From Eubacteriales bacterium (GTDB taxonomy: Bacteria; Bacillota; Clostridia; Lachnospirales; Lachnospiraceae), in assembly GCA_030536855.1 (NCBI GenBank), contig JAUNPK010000013.1, positions 1-64,000 on the forward strand: a stretch of DNA of 64,000 nucleotides, in the 5' to 3' direction. The position numbers and the translations under genes are program-made. This document shows positions 55,561 to 64,000 of this stretch, one piece after another. The first letter of the stretch is position 1; every line of letters begins with the position of its first letter. The notes below the pieces were generated by a model. That model was not told where the DNA came from and did no database searches. It saw only the letters and a list, made by a program, of their open reading frames with translations.

Positions 55561-56637
55561 ATGGTTAATGAAGAGAAGATGAAAGCACTTGATGCTGCTA
55601 TATTTAATATTGAGAAACAGTTCGGTAAGGGCTCAGTTATGAAATTGGGTGATTCTGTAGCTAATATGAGCGTAGAATGTATACCTACAGGTTCGTTAAG
55701 TCTTGATATTGCATTGGGAATAGGTGGAATTCCCAAAGGAAGAGTTGTTGAAATATATGGACCTGAGTCTTCAGGTAAGACAACAGTAGCTCTCCACATG
55801 GTTGCTGAAGTTCAGAAGAATGGAGGGATTGCAGGATTTATTGATGCGGAACACGCATTAGATCCTGTTTATGCTAAGAATATAGGTGTAGATATTGATA
55901 ATCTTTATATTTCACAACCTGACAGTGGTGAACAGGCTTTGGAGATATGTGAGACTATGGTCAGATCGGGAGCAGTAGATATTGTTATTGTAGATTCGGT
56001 TGCAGCTTTGGTTCCAAAGGCAGAGATCGATGGTGATATGGGTGATTCTCATGTGGGACTTCAGGCAAGGCTTATGTCCCAGGCATTGAGAAAGCTTACA
56101 CCTGTTGTAAGTAAGAATAATTGTGTAGTTATTTTTATCAATCAGCTTCGAGAGAAGGTTGGAGTTATGTTCGGTAATCCTGAAACTACAACCGGAGGTA
56201 GGGCGCTTAAGTTCTATTCGTCTGTCCGGCTTGATGTCAGAAGAACAGAGACACTTAAGAGTGGCGGAGAAGTTATTGGTAACCGTACCAGAGTTAAGAT
56301 AGTTAAGAATAAAGTAGCACCTCCTTTTAAAGAAGCTGAATTTGATATTATGTTTGGTAAGGGAATATCATCTGAGGGTGATTTGCTGGATCTTGCAGCT
56401 AATGTTAATATAATCCAGAAGAGCGGTGCATGGTTTGCTTATAACGGTGAAAAGATTGGACAGGGGCGTGAGAATGCTAAGCAGTATCTTGTTGATAATC
56501 CGGCAATAAAGGAAGAAATTGATAGAAAAGTCAGAGAACATTATGGCATTGTTGAAAGTTCATCTGATGTTGAAGAAGATAAAGAGGAAGTGTCATCAAA
56601 GTCAAAGAGCAGGAAGAAGTCAGAGGTTGAAGAGTAA
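55561..56637 (+). CDS. recA: Recombinase A
   Basis: RecA catalyses strand exchange and activates LexA self-cleavage. The 358-residue protein has Walker [10 protein letters not shown] (67-75), Walker [10 protein letters not shown], the loop 2 region and [23 protein letters not shown] Ser/Glu/Lys-rich C-terminal tail is normal. AAGGAG precedes the ATG. It is controlled by the LexA boxes upstream and followed by recX. Confidence 0.98.
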   Translation: MVNEEKMKALDAAIFNIEKQFGKGSVMKLGDSVANMSVECIPTGSLSLDIALGIGGIPKGRVVEIYGPESSGKTTVALHMVAEVQKNGGIAGFIDAEHALDPVYAKNIGVDIDNLYISQPDSGEQALEICETMVRSGAVDIVIVDSVAALVPKAEIDGDMGDSHVGLQARLMSQALRKLTPVVSKNNCVVIFINQLREKVGVMFGNPETTTGGRALKFYSSVRLDVRRTETLKSGGEVIGNRTRVKIVKNKVAPPFKEAEFDIMFGKGISSEGDLLDLAANVNIIQKSGAWFAYNGEKIGQGRENAKQYLVDNPAIKEEIDRKVREHYGIVESSSDVEEDKEEVSSKSKSRKKSEVEE

Positions 56638-56660
56638 TTTACTGATTGGAGATACTTTTG

Positions 56661-57302
56661 ATGGATTGTAAGATCAATTTGTTGGTTACTTCTATCGTTG
56701 AGATTACTAATAAACGCAGGCTTGTGTATATTAATTATGAGCCTGCGTTTGCTTTATATAATACAGAAATAAGAAAGTATGGCATAAAGCAGGATTCCTC
56801 AATAGATTGTGAAGTGTATAAAGACATAATAGAAGATGTTCTTAATAAAAGGGCTACTGTAAGAGCAATGTCTCTTTTAAAGAATAAGGATTATACAGAA
56901 AAAGAATTAACAGACAAGTTAAAAGCTGGGTATTATCCGGAAGAGTCAATTAATACAGCTCTTGATTATGTGAAATCTTTTAAATATGTTGATGATTACA
57001 GATATGCATATAATTATATTTCCTTCAAATCAGGGGTTAAATCAAGAAAATATATAGAACTGAAATTAAAGGAAAAGGGTATAGCTTCAGAAATTATAAG
57101 TGGTGTATGTGAAGAATATTATAGTGATAATGTTAATGTGGAACTTGACCAGGTCTTGGAGTTTTTAAAGAACAGATGTAGCATAGATGCAGTTTCGGAC
57201 TATAAAGAAAGACAAAAGATTATGGCAAAGCTTTATCGAAAAGGATATTCTATTGATATAATTAATAAAGCACTTGATATTGTGGTTGACGATTCTTACT
57301 AA
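56661..57302 (+). CDS. recX: Regulatory protein RecX
   Basis: RecX modulates RecA filament growth. The 213-residue protein shows the three-helix repeat pattern of the family (LKNKDYTEKELTDKLKAGYY, FKYVDDYRYAYNYI, KYIELKLKEKGI). It lies 23 bases after recA, its usual place, with TTGGAG nine bases before the ATG. An N-terminal extension of about 60 residues precedes the first repeat. Confidence 0.88.
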   Translation: MDCKINLLVTSIVEITNKRRLVYINYEPAFALYNTEIRKYGIKQDSSIDCEVYKDIIEDVLNKRATVRAMSLLKNKDYTEKELTDKLKAGYYPEESINTALDYVKSFKYVDDYRYAYNYISFKSGVKSRKYIELKLKEKGIASEIISGVCEEYYSDNVNVELDQVLEFLKNRCSIDAVSDYKERQKIMAKLYRKGYSIDIINKALDIVVDDSY

Positions 57303-57346
57303 TACAAGCGGATGTAATTTATTAAGAAAGTTAGCTACTTGTAACC

Positions 57347-57375
57347 TTGACATTACTTCCATAAGAGTATAATAT
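57347..57375 (+). promoter_or_regulatory. Promoter of rny
   Basis: TTGACA at 57347-57352 is followed by TATAAT (15-base spacer) overlapping TAATAT (17-base spacer). Confidence 0.6.
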
Positions 57376-57425
57376 TAGTGTATTGTATTTTTTGTACAAT
57401 GAAAACTTAATAAGGAGGTGCTCCT

Positions 57426-58979
57426 GTGTCATTTATTCCGGTAGTCATCGCGGTTCTTGTTACACTTGTTGTAGTCGCACCTATTACATGGATGGTTTCT
57501 TCCAAAGTTATTAATAAAAGCAATGATGCAAAGATTGGTAATGCTAATGAAAGAGCCAGAGAAATAATAGATGAAGCATTAAAAACAGCCGAGACTAAGA
57601 AAAAAGAGGCACTCTTAGAAGTGAAGGAAGAGTCTTTAAAGACTAAGAATGAACTTGAAAAAGAGACAAAGGAAAGACGTGCTGAACTTCAGAAGTACGA
57701 GAAGAGAGTTCTTTCTAAAGAGGAAACTCTTGACAGGAAAATTGAGGCTGTGGAAAAGCGTGATTCCAACATTACCAAGAAAGAAGAAGAACTTGGTAAG
57801 ATGAAACAGAAAGTTGATGAACTTGAAAAGAAAAGACAGCAGGAACTTGAAAGAATCTCTGGATTAACCTCCGAACAAGCAAAAGAATATCTATTAAAAA
57901 CTGTTGAAGACGAAGTTAAACATGATACTGCTGTAATGATTAAAACATTAGAAAGCAGAGCAAAAGAGGAGGCTGACAAAAAGGCAAAAGAATATGTTGT
58001 TAATGCTATACAGAGATGCGCTGCAGATCATGTAGCTGAAACAACAATTTCAGTTGTACAGCTTCCTAATGATGAAATGAAAGGCCGTATTATTGGTAGA
58101 GAGGGTCGTAATATAAGAACTCTTGAAACACTTACAGGTGTAGAATTGATAATTGACGATACACCTGAGGCTGTAGTTTTGTCGGGCTTTGATCCTGTAA
58201 GAAGGGAAATTGCAAGAATTGCCCTTGAAAAACTCATTGTTGACGGTAGAATTCATCCGGCAAGAATTGAGGAAATGGTAGAAAAAGCACAGAAAGAAGT
58301 AGAAACATTAATTAAAGAAGAAGGTGAAGCTGCAACCCTTGAGGTTGGTGTTCATGGAATTCATCCGGAATTAGTTCGCTTACTTGGTAAGTTAAGATAC
58401 AGAACTAGTTATGGACAGAATGTATTAAAGCATTCAATTGAAGTTGCTCAGATTTCCGGTTTATTAGCCAGTGAGTTAGGCCTTGATATTAAAATGGCTA
58501 AGAGAGCAGGTTTATTGCATGATATTGGTAAAGCTGTTGACCATGAGATGGAAGGCTCACATATTCAGTTAGGTGTTGATCTCTGTAGAAGATATAAAGA
58601 GTCAGCTCTTGTAATTAATGCAGTAGAAGCTCATCATGGAGACGTTGAACCAGAAAGCTTAATCGCATGTCTTGTACAGGCTGCAGATACAATCTCAGCG
58701 GCAAGACCTGGTGCTAGACGCGAGACGTTAGAAACTTACACAAACAGATTAAAACAATTAGAAGATATTACCAACTCATTTAAGGGAGTTGAGAAATCTT
58801 TTGCTATTCAGGCAGGTAGAGAGGTTCGAGTAATGGTTGTTCCTGAAGTCGTTAGTGATTCAGATATGGTTCTAATGGCTAGAGATATTTCTAAGCAGAT
58901 CGAAGATCAGATGGAATATCCTGGACAGATTAAGATTAGTATCGTAAGAGAGTCCAGAGTCGTGGATTATGCTAAGTAG
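57426..58979 (+). CDS. rny: Ribonuclease Y
   Basis: RNase Y is the membrane-anchored endoribonuclease that initiates mRNA decay in many Firmicutes. The 517-residue protein has an N-terminal membrane helix ([18 protein letters not shown]), a long coiled coil (about 35-200), a KH domain with GREGRNIR, and an HD domain with [12 protein letters not shown]. The start is GTG with AAGGAGG upstream. Monocistronic, with promoter and terminator visible. Confidence 0.96.
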   Translation: MSFIPVVIAVLVTLVVVAPITWMVSSKVINKSNDAKIGNANERAREIIDEALKTAETKKKEALLEVKEESLKTKNELEKETKERRAELQKYEKRVLSKEETLDRKIEAVEKRDSNITKKEEELGKMKQKVDELEKKRQQELERISGLTSEQAKEYLLKTVEDEVKHDTAVMIKTLESRAKEEADKKAKEYVVNAIQRCAADHVAETTISVVQLPNDEMKGRIIGREGRNIRTLETLTGVELIIDDTPEAVVLSGFDPVRREIARIALEKLIVDGRIHPARIEEMVEKAQKEVETLIKEEGEAATLEVGVHGIHPELVRLLGKLRYRTSYGQNVLKHSIEVAQISGLLASELGLDIKMAKRAGLLHDIGKAVDHEMEGSHIQLGVDLCRRYKESALVINAVEAHHGDVEPESLIACLVQAADTISAARPGARRETLETYTNRLKQLEDITNSFKGVEKSFAIQAGREVRVMVVPEVVSDSDMVLMARDISKQIEDQMEYPGQIKISIVRESRVVDYAK

Positions 58980-58996
58980 AACTACTCAGATATTTA

Positions 58997-59032
58997 AGTT
59001 CGCAGATATTCGTTATCTGCGAACTTTTTTTA
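58997..59032 (+). terminator. Terminator after rny
   Basis: AAGTTCGCAGATA pairs with TATCTGCGAACTT around a short loop, followed by seven Ts. Confidence 0.92.
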
Positions 59033-59181
59033 ATTCTTTTCTTGCTTTACATAAAGCTTTTTAGTATTATATTTTAGGTTGCGATGGTTAAAAAGTTGAT
59101 GCTTTGTGATTTTCTATGATATAAGTTTTTGTATAGGGAATTATAATTATCAGCAAGTCAACATATTCGGGAGGTAAGATT

Positions 59182-60465
59182 ATGAAATACAGTGAAATGA
59201 GTAAAGAAGAATTACTGACTTTAAAAGCGGAACTGGATGAAAGGTATAAAGACTCAAAATCAAAAGGTCTTAATCTTAATATGGCAAGAGGCAAGCCATC
59301 AGCTACTCAGCTTAATGTTACTATGGATATGCTTGATGTAATAAACAGTACATCAGATTTAAAGGCTGAAGATGGTACAGATTGTAGAAATTATGGTGTT
59401 ATGGATGGAATTCCTGAAGCAAAAAAACTTATGGCTGATATGATGGGAACAACTCCAGACCATATTATTGTATATGGTAATGCAAGTCTTAATATTATGT
59501 ATGATCAGGTATCAAGAGCTTATACCCATGGTTTTTTAGGGAATACACCTTGGTGTAAGCTTGATAAAGTAAAATGGTTATGTCCTGTTCCAGGGTATGA
59601 CAGACATTTTGCTATAACTGAAAGATTTGGCATTGAAATGATTAATATCCCTATGTCTGTTGACGGACCTGATATGGATATGATTGAGGAACTTGTAAGC
59701 AAAGATGATTCAATAAAGGGTATATGGTGCGTTCCAAAGTATTCTAATCCACAGGGATTCACTTATTCTGATGAAACAGTAAGAAGAATGGCTTCATTAA
59801 AGCCTGCAGCCAAGGATTTTAGAATATTCTGGGATAATGCGTATGTTATTCATCATTTATATGATGACAAACAGGATGAAATTCTTGATATTATTTCTGA
59901 ATGTGAGAAGGCTGGTAATCCGGATATGGTATTTGAGTTCGCATCAACATCTAAAGTTTCTTTCCCTGGTGCGGGTATTTCAGCTATGGCAGCTTCAAAG
60001 GCTAATCTTGATGATGTTAAAAAGCAATTAACAATACAGACAATTGGACATGATAAGATTAATCAATTAAGACATGTAAGATACTTTAAGGATATTAACG
60101 GCTTGAAGGAGCACATGAAAAAGCATGCAGAGTTTATGAGACCTAAGTTTGAAGCAACTTTGGAGGTACTTGACAGAGAACTCTCAGGTTTAGAAATAGG
60201 TTCATGGTATGCTCCAAGAGGCGGATACTTTATATCATTTGATGCAATGGAAGGCTGTGCCAAGGCTATTGTAGCTAAGTGTAAGGAAGCAGGCGTTGTA
60301 TTAACTGATGCAGGTGCAACATTTCCATACAAAAATGATCCTAAGGACAGTAACATAAGAATTGCTCCATCTTTCCCAACTCCGGAAGAGATGGCACTTG
60401 CTGCTGATGTTTTTGTACTTTGCACTAAGATTGTAAGTATTGAGAAGATTCTTGAAAGCAAATAG
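59182..60465 (+). CDS. PLP-dependent aminotransferase, aspartate-aminotransferase-like
   Basis: This 427-residue fold-type I aminotransferase begins MKYSEMSKEELLTLKAELDERYKD-like and has RGKPS, the pyridoxal region FWDNAYVIHHLY, the Schiff-base lysine in ASTSKVSFPGAGIS, and the C-terminal arginine in RIAPSFP. It matches the divergent family whose Mycobacterium member is an aspartate aminotransferase rather than classical AspC. A GGAGG site precedes the ATG. It is flanked by terminators, so it is probably transcribed alone. Confidence 0.85.
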   Translation: MKYSEMSKEELLTLKAELDERYKDSKSKGLNLNMARGKPSATQLNVTMDMLDVINSTSDLKAEDGTDCRNYGVMDGIPEAKKLMADMMGTTPDHIIVYGNASLNIMYDQVSRAYTHGFLGNTPWCKLDKVKWLCPVPGYDRHFAITERFGIEMINIPMSVDGPDMDMIEELVSKDDSIKGIWCVPKYSNPQGFTYSDETVRRMASLKPAAKDFRIFWDNAYVIHHLYDDKQDEILDIISECEKAGNPDMVFEFASTSKVSFPGAGISAMAASKANLDDVKKQLTIQTIGHDKINQLRHVRYFKDINGLKEHMKKHAEFMRPKFEATLEVLDRELSGLEIGSWYAPRGGYFISFDAMEGCAKAIVAKCKEAGVVLTDAGATFPYKNDPKDSNIRIAPSFPTPEEMALAADVFVLCTKIVSIEKILESK

Positions 60466-60484
60466 AATTAAATAAAATGTAATA

Positions 60485-60525
60485 GAATACGAACAAGGGC
60501 GCTTTGTCATTGTTCGTATTCTTTT
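60485..60525 (+). terminator. Terminator after the aminotransferase
   Basis: GAATACGAACAA and TTGTTCGTATTC form a perfect 12-bp stem followed by TTTT. Confidence 0.88.
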
Positions 60526-60594
60526 ATGAATGGGATTATTTACATAAACATACAAATAAAAAAATAAATGATATGGGCTGTATAGGAGGTTACT

Positions 60595-61392
60595 ATGACA
60601 AAAATTGGATTTATCGGTATGGGAAATATGGGATATGCAATGTTAAAGGGCGCATTGAAGGTATATTCACCTTCAGATATTATTTTCACTACTCTGAGTG
60701 AAGATAAGCGTAACAGAATAAATGCTGAGACAGGTGTAAGATTTGCAGAAAGTAATGCGGAACTTGCCAATAATGCAAAGTATATAGTGTTGGCAGTTAA
60801 ACCACAAGTATATCCGACAGTCCTTAAGAATATTGTAAATGTTGTAAAAGAGGAGAGCGTAATTATATCTATAGCTCCGGGTATTACTGTGGATTCAATT
60901 AAACAGACTCTTGGAAATAATATCAGAGTTGTTCGAGCTATGCCAAACACACCTGCGTTAGTGGGAGAGGGAATGACTGGAGTTACATATAATGCCGGAG
61001 ATTTTTCTTTTGAAGAAAGAGATGTTATAGATCAGTTTTTTAACTCGTTTGGTAAAGTGGTTTATGTTGATGAAAAATATATGGATGCTGTTGTGTGTGC
61101 AAGTGGAAGTTCTCCCGCTTATGTTTACATGTTTATAGAAGCATTGGCTGATAGTGCTGTAAAATATGGCATAAAGAGAGAAGATGCTTATAAGCTTGTT
61201 GCACAGACTGTGCTTGGTTCAGCTAAGATGGTGCTTGAGACCGGGGAACACCCAGGCGTGCTTAAAGACAAGGTTTGCTCCCCTGGTGGAACAACAATTG
61301 CAGCTGTTGCAGCATTGGAAGAGCAGGGATTTAGAAATGCATTGATAAAAGCAACAGATGCCTGCTATGAAAAATGTACAAGAATCAAATAA
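60595..61392 (+). CDS. proC: Pyrroline-5-carboxylate reductase
   Basis: ProC reduces pyrroline-5-carboxylate to proline with NAD(P)H. The 265-residue protein has the Rossmann loop GFIGMGNMGYAM, the conserved VRAMPNTPALVGEGMTG and the C-terminal signature VCSPGGTTIAAVAALEEQGF. AGGAGG lies seven bases before the ATG. The NUDIX gene follows closely. Confidence 0.95.
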   Translation: MTKIGFIGMGNMGYAMLKGALKVYSPSDIIFTTLSEDKRNRINAETGVRFAESNAELANNAKYIVLAVKPQVYPTVLKNIVNVVKEESVIISIAPGITVDSIKQTLGNNIRVVRAMPNTPALVGEGMTGVTYNAGDFSFEERDVIDQFFNSFGKVVYVDEKYMDAVVCASGSSPAYVYMFIEALADSAVKYGIKREDAYKLVAQTVLGSAKMVLETGEHPGVLKDKVCSPGGTTIAAVAALEEQGFRNALIKATDACYEKCTRIK

Positions 61393-61440
61393 TTATCGAA
61401 GACCGGCTGGTTTGTCTAGAAAATGGAGAATAGTATAGTA

Positions 61441-61992
61441 ATGGATTATATTAAAAGAATTAACAGAGAGTTAAAATATAAAGGTTCCATACTTGAATTT
61501 TATGCTGATACAATTCAATTGCCTGACAATTCTACAGCTATCTGGGATCATATAGAGCATAGAGGAGCAGCGGCGGTTATCCCAGTTACTGATGATGGTA
61601 AAATATTGATGGTAAGGCAATATAGGAATTCTTTGGACAGGGAAACCCTGGAAATTCCAGCAGGAGGCCTTAATGGATGGGATGAACCTACTAAAGAAGC
61701 AGCGGCAAGAGAACTTGAGGAGGAGACCGGATACAAATCAGATAACCTTGATTTTCTTGTTTCTATTGTGACTGCGATTGCATTCTGCAATGAAATTATT
61801 GATATCTATATTGCAAGGAATCTTGTGAAAACAGAGCAACATCTGGATGAGGCTGAATTTATTGATGTGGAGAGCTATACTTTGGAACAGCTTAAGGATA
61901 TGATATTCAGCGGTAAATTACAGGATTCAAAAACCATTTCTGCAATTCTTGCTTATGATGCTTATGTTAGAGATGGTAGATCATCAAGGTAA
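61441..61992 (+). CDS. NUDIX hydrolase, ADP-ribose pyrophosphatase type
   Basis: The 183-residue protein has an intact Nudix box at about residues 75-98 (GGLNGWDEPTKEA then AARELEEETGY), preceded by VRQYRNSLDRETLEIPAG, typical of ADP-ribose pyrophosphatases. The start could be 61441, or 61423 (six residues longer); GGAG at 61425-61428 lies 12 bases before the later ATG. It follows proC by about 45 bases and precedes spoIIM, an order common in Lachnospiraceae. Confidence 0.87.
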   Translation: MDYIKRINRELKYKGSILEFYADTIQLPDNSTAIWDHIEHRGAAAVIPVTDDGKILMVRQYRNSLDRETLEIPAGGLNGWDEPTKEAAARELEEETGYKSDNLDFLVSIVTAIAFCNEIIDIYIARNLVKTEQHLDEAEFIDVESYTLEQLKDMIFSGKLQDSKTISAILAYDAYVRDGRSSR

Positions 61993-62019
61993 TATTTCAC
62001 ATATATGTTTCATATAATA

Positions 62020-62056
62020 GCCTGACCATATTAAATTGGCCGGGCTTTTTTGTTTG
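62020..62056 (+). terminator. Terminator after the NUDIX gene
   Basis: AGCCTGACCA and TGGCCGGGCT form a stem with one mismatch, followed by six Ts. Confidence 0.8.
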
Positions 62057-62064
62057 CTTGCAAT

Positions 62065-62127
62065 GGGTGTTTGCGAAACTCTGTGATTAATACTGTACTA
62101 AGCACCGAAAAGGTGTTTCGCAAATGC
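62065..62127. repeat. Deleted copy of the tyrS-leader inverted repeat
   Basis: About 60 bases begin GTTTGCGAAACTCTGTGATT, as one end of the 18112-18324 element does when read in reverse. They finish with GCACCGAAAAGGTGTTTCGC from the other end. The interior 150 bases are missing. It forms a short hairpin just before spoIIM. Confidence 0.8.
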
Positions 62128-62157
62128 ATATTTAAAATAAATATAGGGGGATGATAT

Positions 62158-62721
62158 ATGAAACATATAATAAAAAATTTGATTTATGAATACAGATATT
62201 TAATCGTAATACTGGCAGGGGTAATCAGCGGAACTTTACTGTGTAATACTGTTTTATGTGAAAGTATAAGAAAAGGAAATTTATTTGGCTATGATTTTAA
62301 AATAACATTTTTGGAAATGACATTAGATAAATTTACATTATTAAAGTATGTGGGGAAGACGAGATTAAAAGAATTCTGCATATTTGTATTGCTTTTATCC
62401 ACCCCCTTGTATGGCGTTATAACCTATGGAATTATGTTTGCGGCAGGATTTGTTATCAGTGTGATGGTGACAGGAATTGTTATGAATAATGGAATTGCCG
62501 GGGTTTTAATTTACGTGTTCTCAATAATGCCTCAGTACATACTATATATAATCACCGTTTCTCTTATGGTGAGATATTACAGGAAAGTAAGAAACATAAG
62601 AAAAACGGTGACATTAATAATAGTGTCTTTAATTATAATTGTTATTGGAGTGTATAGTGAAACTTATATCAGTCCAATCTTTGTAAAAATGTTACTTAAT
62701 CATATCAGCTATGGTATATAA
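62158..62721 (+). CDS. spoIIM: Stage II sporulation protein M-like membrane protein
   Basis: SpoIIM works with SpoIID and SpoIIP in engulfment during endospore formation. The 187-residue protein has about five membrane helices and the short loops of the family. The position after the NUDIX hydrolase supports the call more than any single motif. AGGGGG precedes the ATG. Its last 30 bases overlap the 3' end of the converging DAHP synthase gene. Confidence 0.72.
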   Translation: MKHIIKNLIYEYRYLIVILAGVISGTLLCNTVLCESIRKGNLFGYDFKITFLEMTLDKFTLLKYVGKTRLKEFCIFVLLLSTPLYGVITYGIMFAAGFVISVMVTGIVMNNGIAGVLIYVFSIMPQYILYIITVSLMVRYYRKVRNIRKTVTLIIVSLIIIVIGVYSETYISPIFVKMLLNHISYGI

Positions 62722-63723
62722 CAGCTTTTCAGATTCATCCCATCCAAGACATGGGTCAGTTATTGATTTACCGTAAACACCTTCGCCAACTTTCTGGCAT
62801 CCCGGCTCAATATAGCTTTCAACCATAACACCCTTGACCAGATTGCGAACATCTGAGGAATGGTTCATGCTATGAATAATTTCTTTGGTTATGCGAACCT
62901 GTTCTTTATACATTTTTGCTGAATTACTGTGGTTAGTATCCACGATGCAGGCTGGATTAAGCAATTCTTTTGCATTATACATATTGCAAAGACGAATAAG
63001 ATCTTCATAGTGATAGTTAGGTATATTTTGTCCATGCTTATTAACGGCACCACGAAGAATTGTATGAGCAAGAGGGTTACCTGGCGTATTTACTTCCCAG
63101 TTTCTGTAAATAAATGATTGTTTTGCCTGAGCCGCAATTACAGAATTAAGCATAACAGAGAAATCTCCACTGGTTGGATTCTTCATGCCGGCAGGTACAT
63201 CCATACCGCTGACTGTAAGTCTGTGCTGCTGGTCTTCAACGGATCTTGCACCTACGGCAACATAAGATAACACATCTGATAAAAACCAGTAATTTTCAGG
63301 GTACAGCATTTCATCAGCAGGCATAAGCTCAGTTTCACTCATAACACGGATGTGCATTTTTCTTATAGCAATAAGTCCGGCTAATAAGTCGGGTTTTTTC
63401 TCAGGGTCAGGCTGATGAAGCATACCTTTATAACCGGTTCCTGTTGTGCGGGGCTTATTGGTATATATTCTTGGTATTATAATTACTTTGTCATAAATCT
63501 TATCCTGTACTTTTTTAAGCCTTAAAGTGTAATCAAGAACTGCATCTTCGTTATCAGCAGAACATGGACCTATTATTGCGAGAAATTTATCTGATTTACC
63601 TGTTATTATATCTGCAATTTCTTTGTCTCGTTCAGCTTTTCTTACTGCTATATCTGTCGGAACAGGAAACTCTTCCTTTATTTCAGACGGTGTTGGCAGT
63701 TTCCTTATAAATTCAAATCCCAT
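62692..63723 (-). CDS. aroF: 3-deoxy-7-phosphoheptulonate synthase (DAHP synthase, AroG type)
   Basis: DAHP synthase condenses phosphoenolpyruvate and erythrose-4-phosphate, the entry to the shikimate pathway. The 343-residue class I-alpha enzyme has IGPCSADNEDAVLDYTLRL, PRIYTNKPRTTGTGYKG, the SVEDQQHR motif and the DTNHSNS metal-site motif. CGGAGG precedes the ATG. The leader contains a 21-bp inverted repeat that may control it; whether the enzyme is inhibited by Phe, Tyr or Trp cannot be read here. Confidence 0.95.
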   Translation of the reverse strand: MGFEFIRKLPTPSEIKEEFPVPTDIAVRKAERDKEIADIITGKSDKFLAIIGPCSADNEDAVLDYTLRLKKVQDKIYDKVIIIPRIYTNKPRTTGTGYKGMLHQPDPEKKPDLLAGLIAIRKMHIRVMSETELMPADEMLYPENYWFLSDVLSYVAVGARSVEDQQHRLTVSGMDVPAGMKNPTSGDFSVMLNSVIAAQAKQSFIYRNWEVNTPGNPLAHTILRGAVNKHGQNIPNYHYEDLIRLCNMYNAKELLNPACIVDTNHSNSAKMYKEQVRITKEIIHSMNHSSDVRNLVKGVMVESYIEPGCQKVGEGVYGKSITDPCLGWDESEKLLYTIADMIK

Positions 63724-63754
63724 TAGAACCTCCGATTTTTTGTTATAAATTTGA

Positions 63755-63851
63755 GTTACTGTTCATCCTCAAGCCATAAATGGCTCAAACATGCCCATAT
63801 TACAACATTAAACATGGTTTATAATAATCCGGCTTGAGGATGAACAGTAAC
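63755..63851. repeat. 97-bp element with 21-bp terminal inverted repeats
   Basis: Perfect inverted repeats (63755-63775 and 63831-63851, starting GTTACTGTTCATCCTCAAG) bracket 55 bases. It lies in the leader of the DAHP synthase gene and could be a MITE-like repeat or a regulatory hairpin. Confidence 0.7.
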
Positions 63852-63965
63852 ATATTTAACTTGTCGATATAATATAGCATATTTTACAAATAAATGTTAG
63901 TATTAAATAAATAAATTTCGTGAATATTGATTTAATATGGGAATAATTGAAGAATGGAGAAAAAT

Positions 63966-64000
63966 ATGGATAGAAGAATTATATGGATTGTACTTGATAG
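63966..64000 (+). CDS. deoB: Start of a gene running off the window, probably phosphopentomutase
   Basis: GGAG lies just before the ATG at 63966. The eleven residues visible (MDRRIIWIVLD) match the phosphopentomutase opening (basic residues, then I-x-IVLDS). The position after spoIIM fits a Lachnospiraceae order. Only the first codons are present. Confidence 0.5.
   Translation, partial: MDRRIIWIVLD

Noticed and set aside
63755..63851. T-box or tryptophan-type riboswitch for the DAHP synthase
   Set aside because: No T-box consensus, specifier loop or terminator; the symmetry is a simple terminal inverted repeat.

Overview
The window is AT-rich, densely coded DNA from an anaerobic, endospore-lineage, probably motile Gram-positive, most likely a member of the Lachnospiraceae (Clostridia). 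Supporting signs are a Tyr T-box leader before tyrS, Gram-positive LexA boxes at recA, RNase Y, RqcH, SpoIIM, rubrerythrin, a FucO-type iron alcohol dehydrogenase, a giant acyl-CoA dehydratase activase fusion, CheV and two chemoreceptors. Many genes have strong Shine-Dalgarno sites, and several starts are TTG or GTG. The species cannot be named from the sequence alone.

Left core (1-26120). It holds cheV, a Sir2-like protein, a large charged membrane protein coupled to hisH-hisF, ung, a chemoreceptor, a YbaK deacylase and fucO. These are followed by an unlisted 41-residue membrane peptide, a 1408-residue activase with a hairpin inside its ribosome-binding region, a rhomboid-like protein, pyk and a VanZ-like protein. 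Next come the T-box leader, a 213-bp inverted-repeat element and tyrS, then rqcH, yicC-gmk-rpoZ and an RlmD/RumA-type methyltransferase.

Accessory island (about 26121-44885). It lies directly after the RumA-type gene and reads as a mosaic of integrative-element debris. There is a ParB, a truncated TnpV, a relaxase without its catalytic N-terminus, a broken serine recombinase joined to a RepA-like initiator, a DnaC-like ATPase, a KilA-N protein, one intact large serine recombinase and a Fic protein. No conjugation ATPase or coupling protein is visible. Two cargo systems stand out. One is a compact RiPP cluster (29383-33872): two Cys-rich precursors, a third leader-only copy, a SPASM radical SAM enzyme, a UvrA-like ATPase and a small unknown protein. 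The other is an AbiF-type HEPN protein preceded by a roughly 70-nt two-hairpin RNA with its own consensus promoter.

Junction and right core (44886-64000). The island abuts a fragment of an Rrf2 regulator fused in frame to what looks like the end of a condensation-type domain. A carrier protein, four tandem hairpins and an AMP-forming ligase follow. Next are a truncated rubredoxin/glutamate-synthase-like gene, a rubrerythrin with two rubredoxin-like modules, a LysM-GH18 protein, a DUF2935 protein with an Asn/Met/Cys insert and a second chemoreceptor. Ordinary core genes complete the region: rimO, pgsA, cinA C-terminal domain, recA-recX, rny, an aminotransferase, proC, a NUDIX hydrolase, spoIIM, a DAHP synthase and the first codons of a probable deoB. 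A deleted copy of the tyrS-leader repeat lies before spoIIM.
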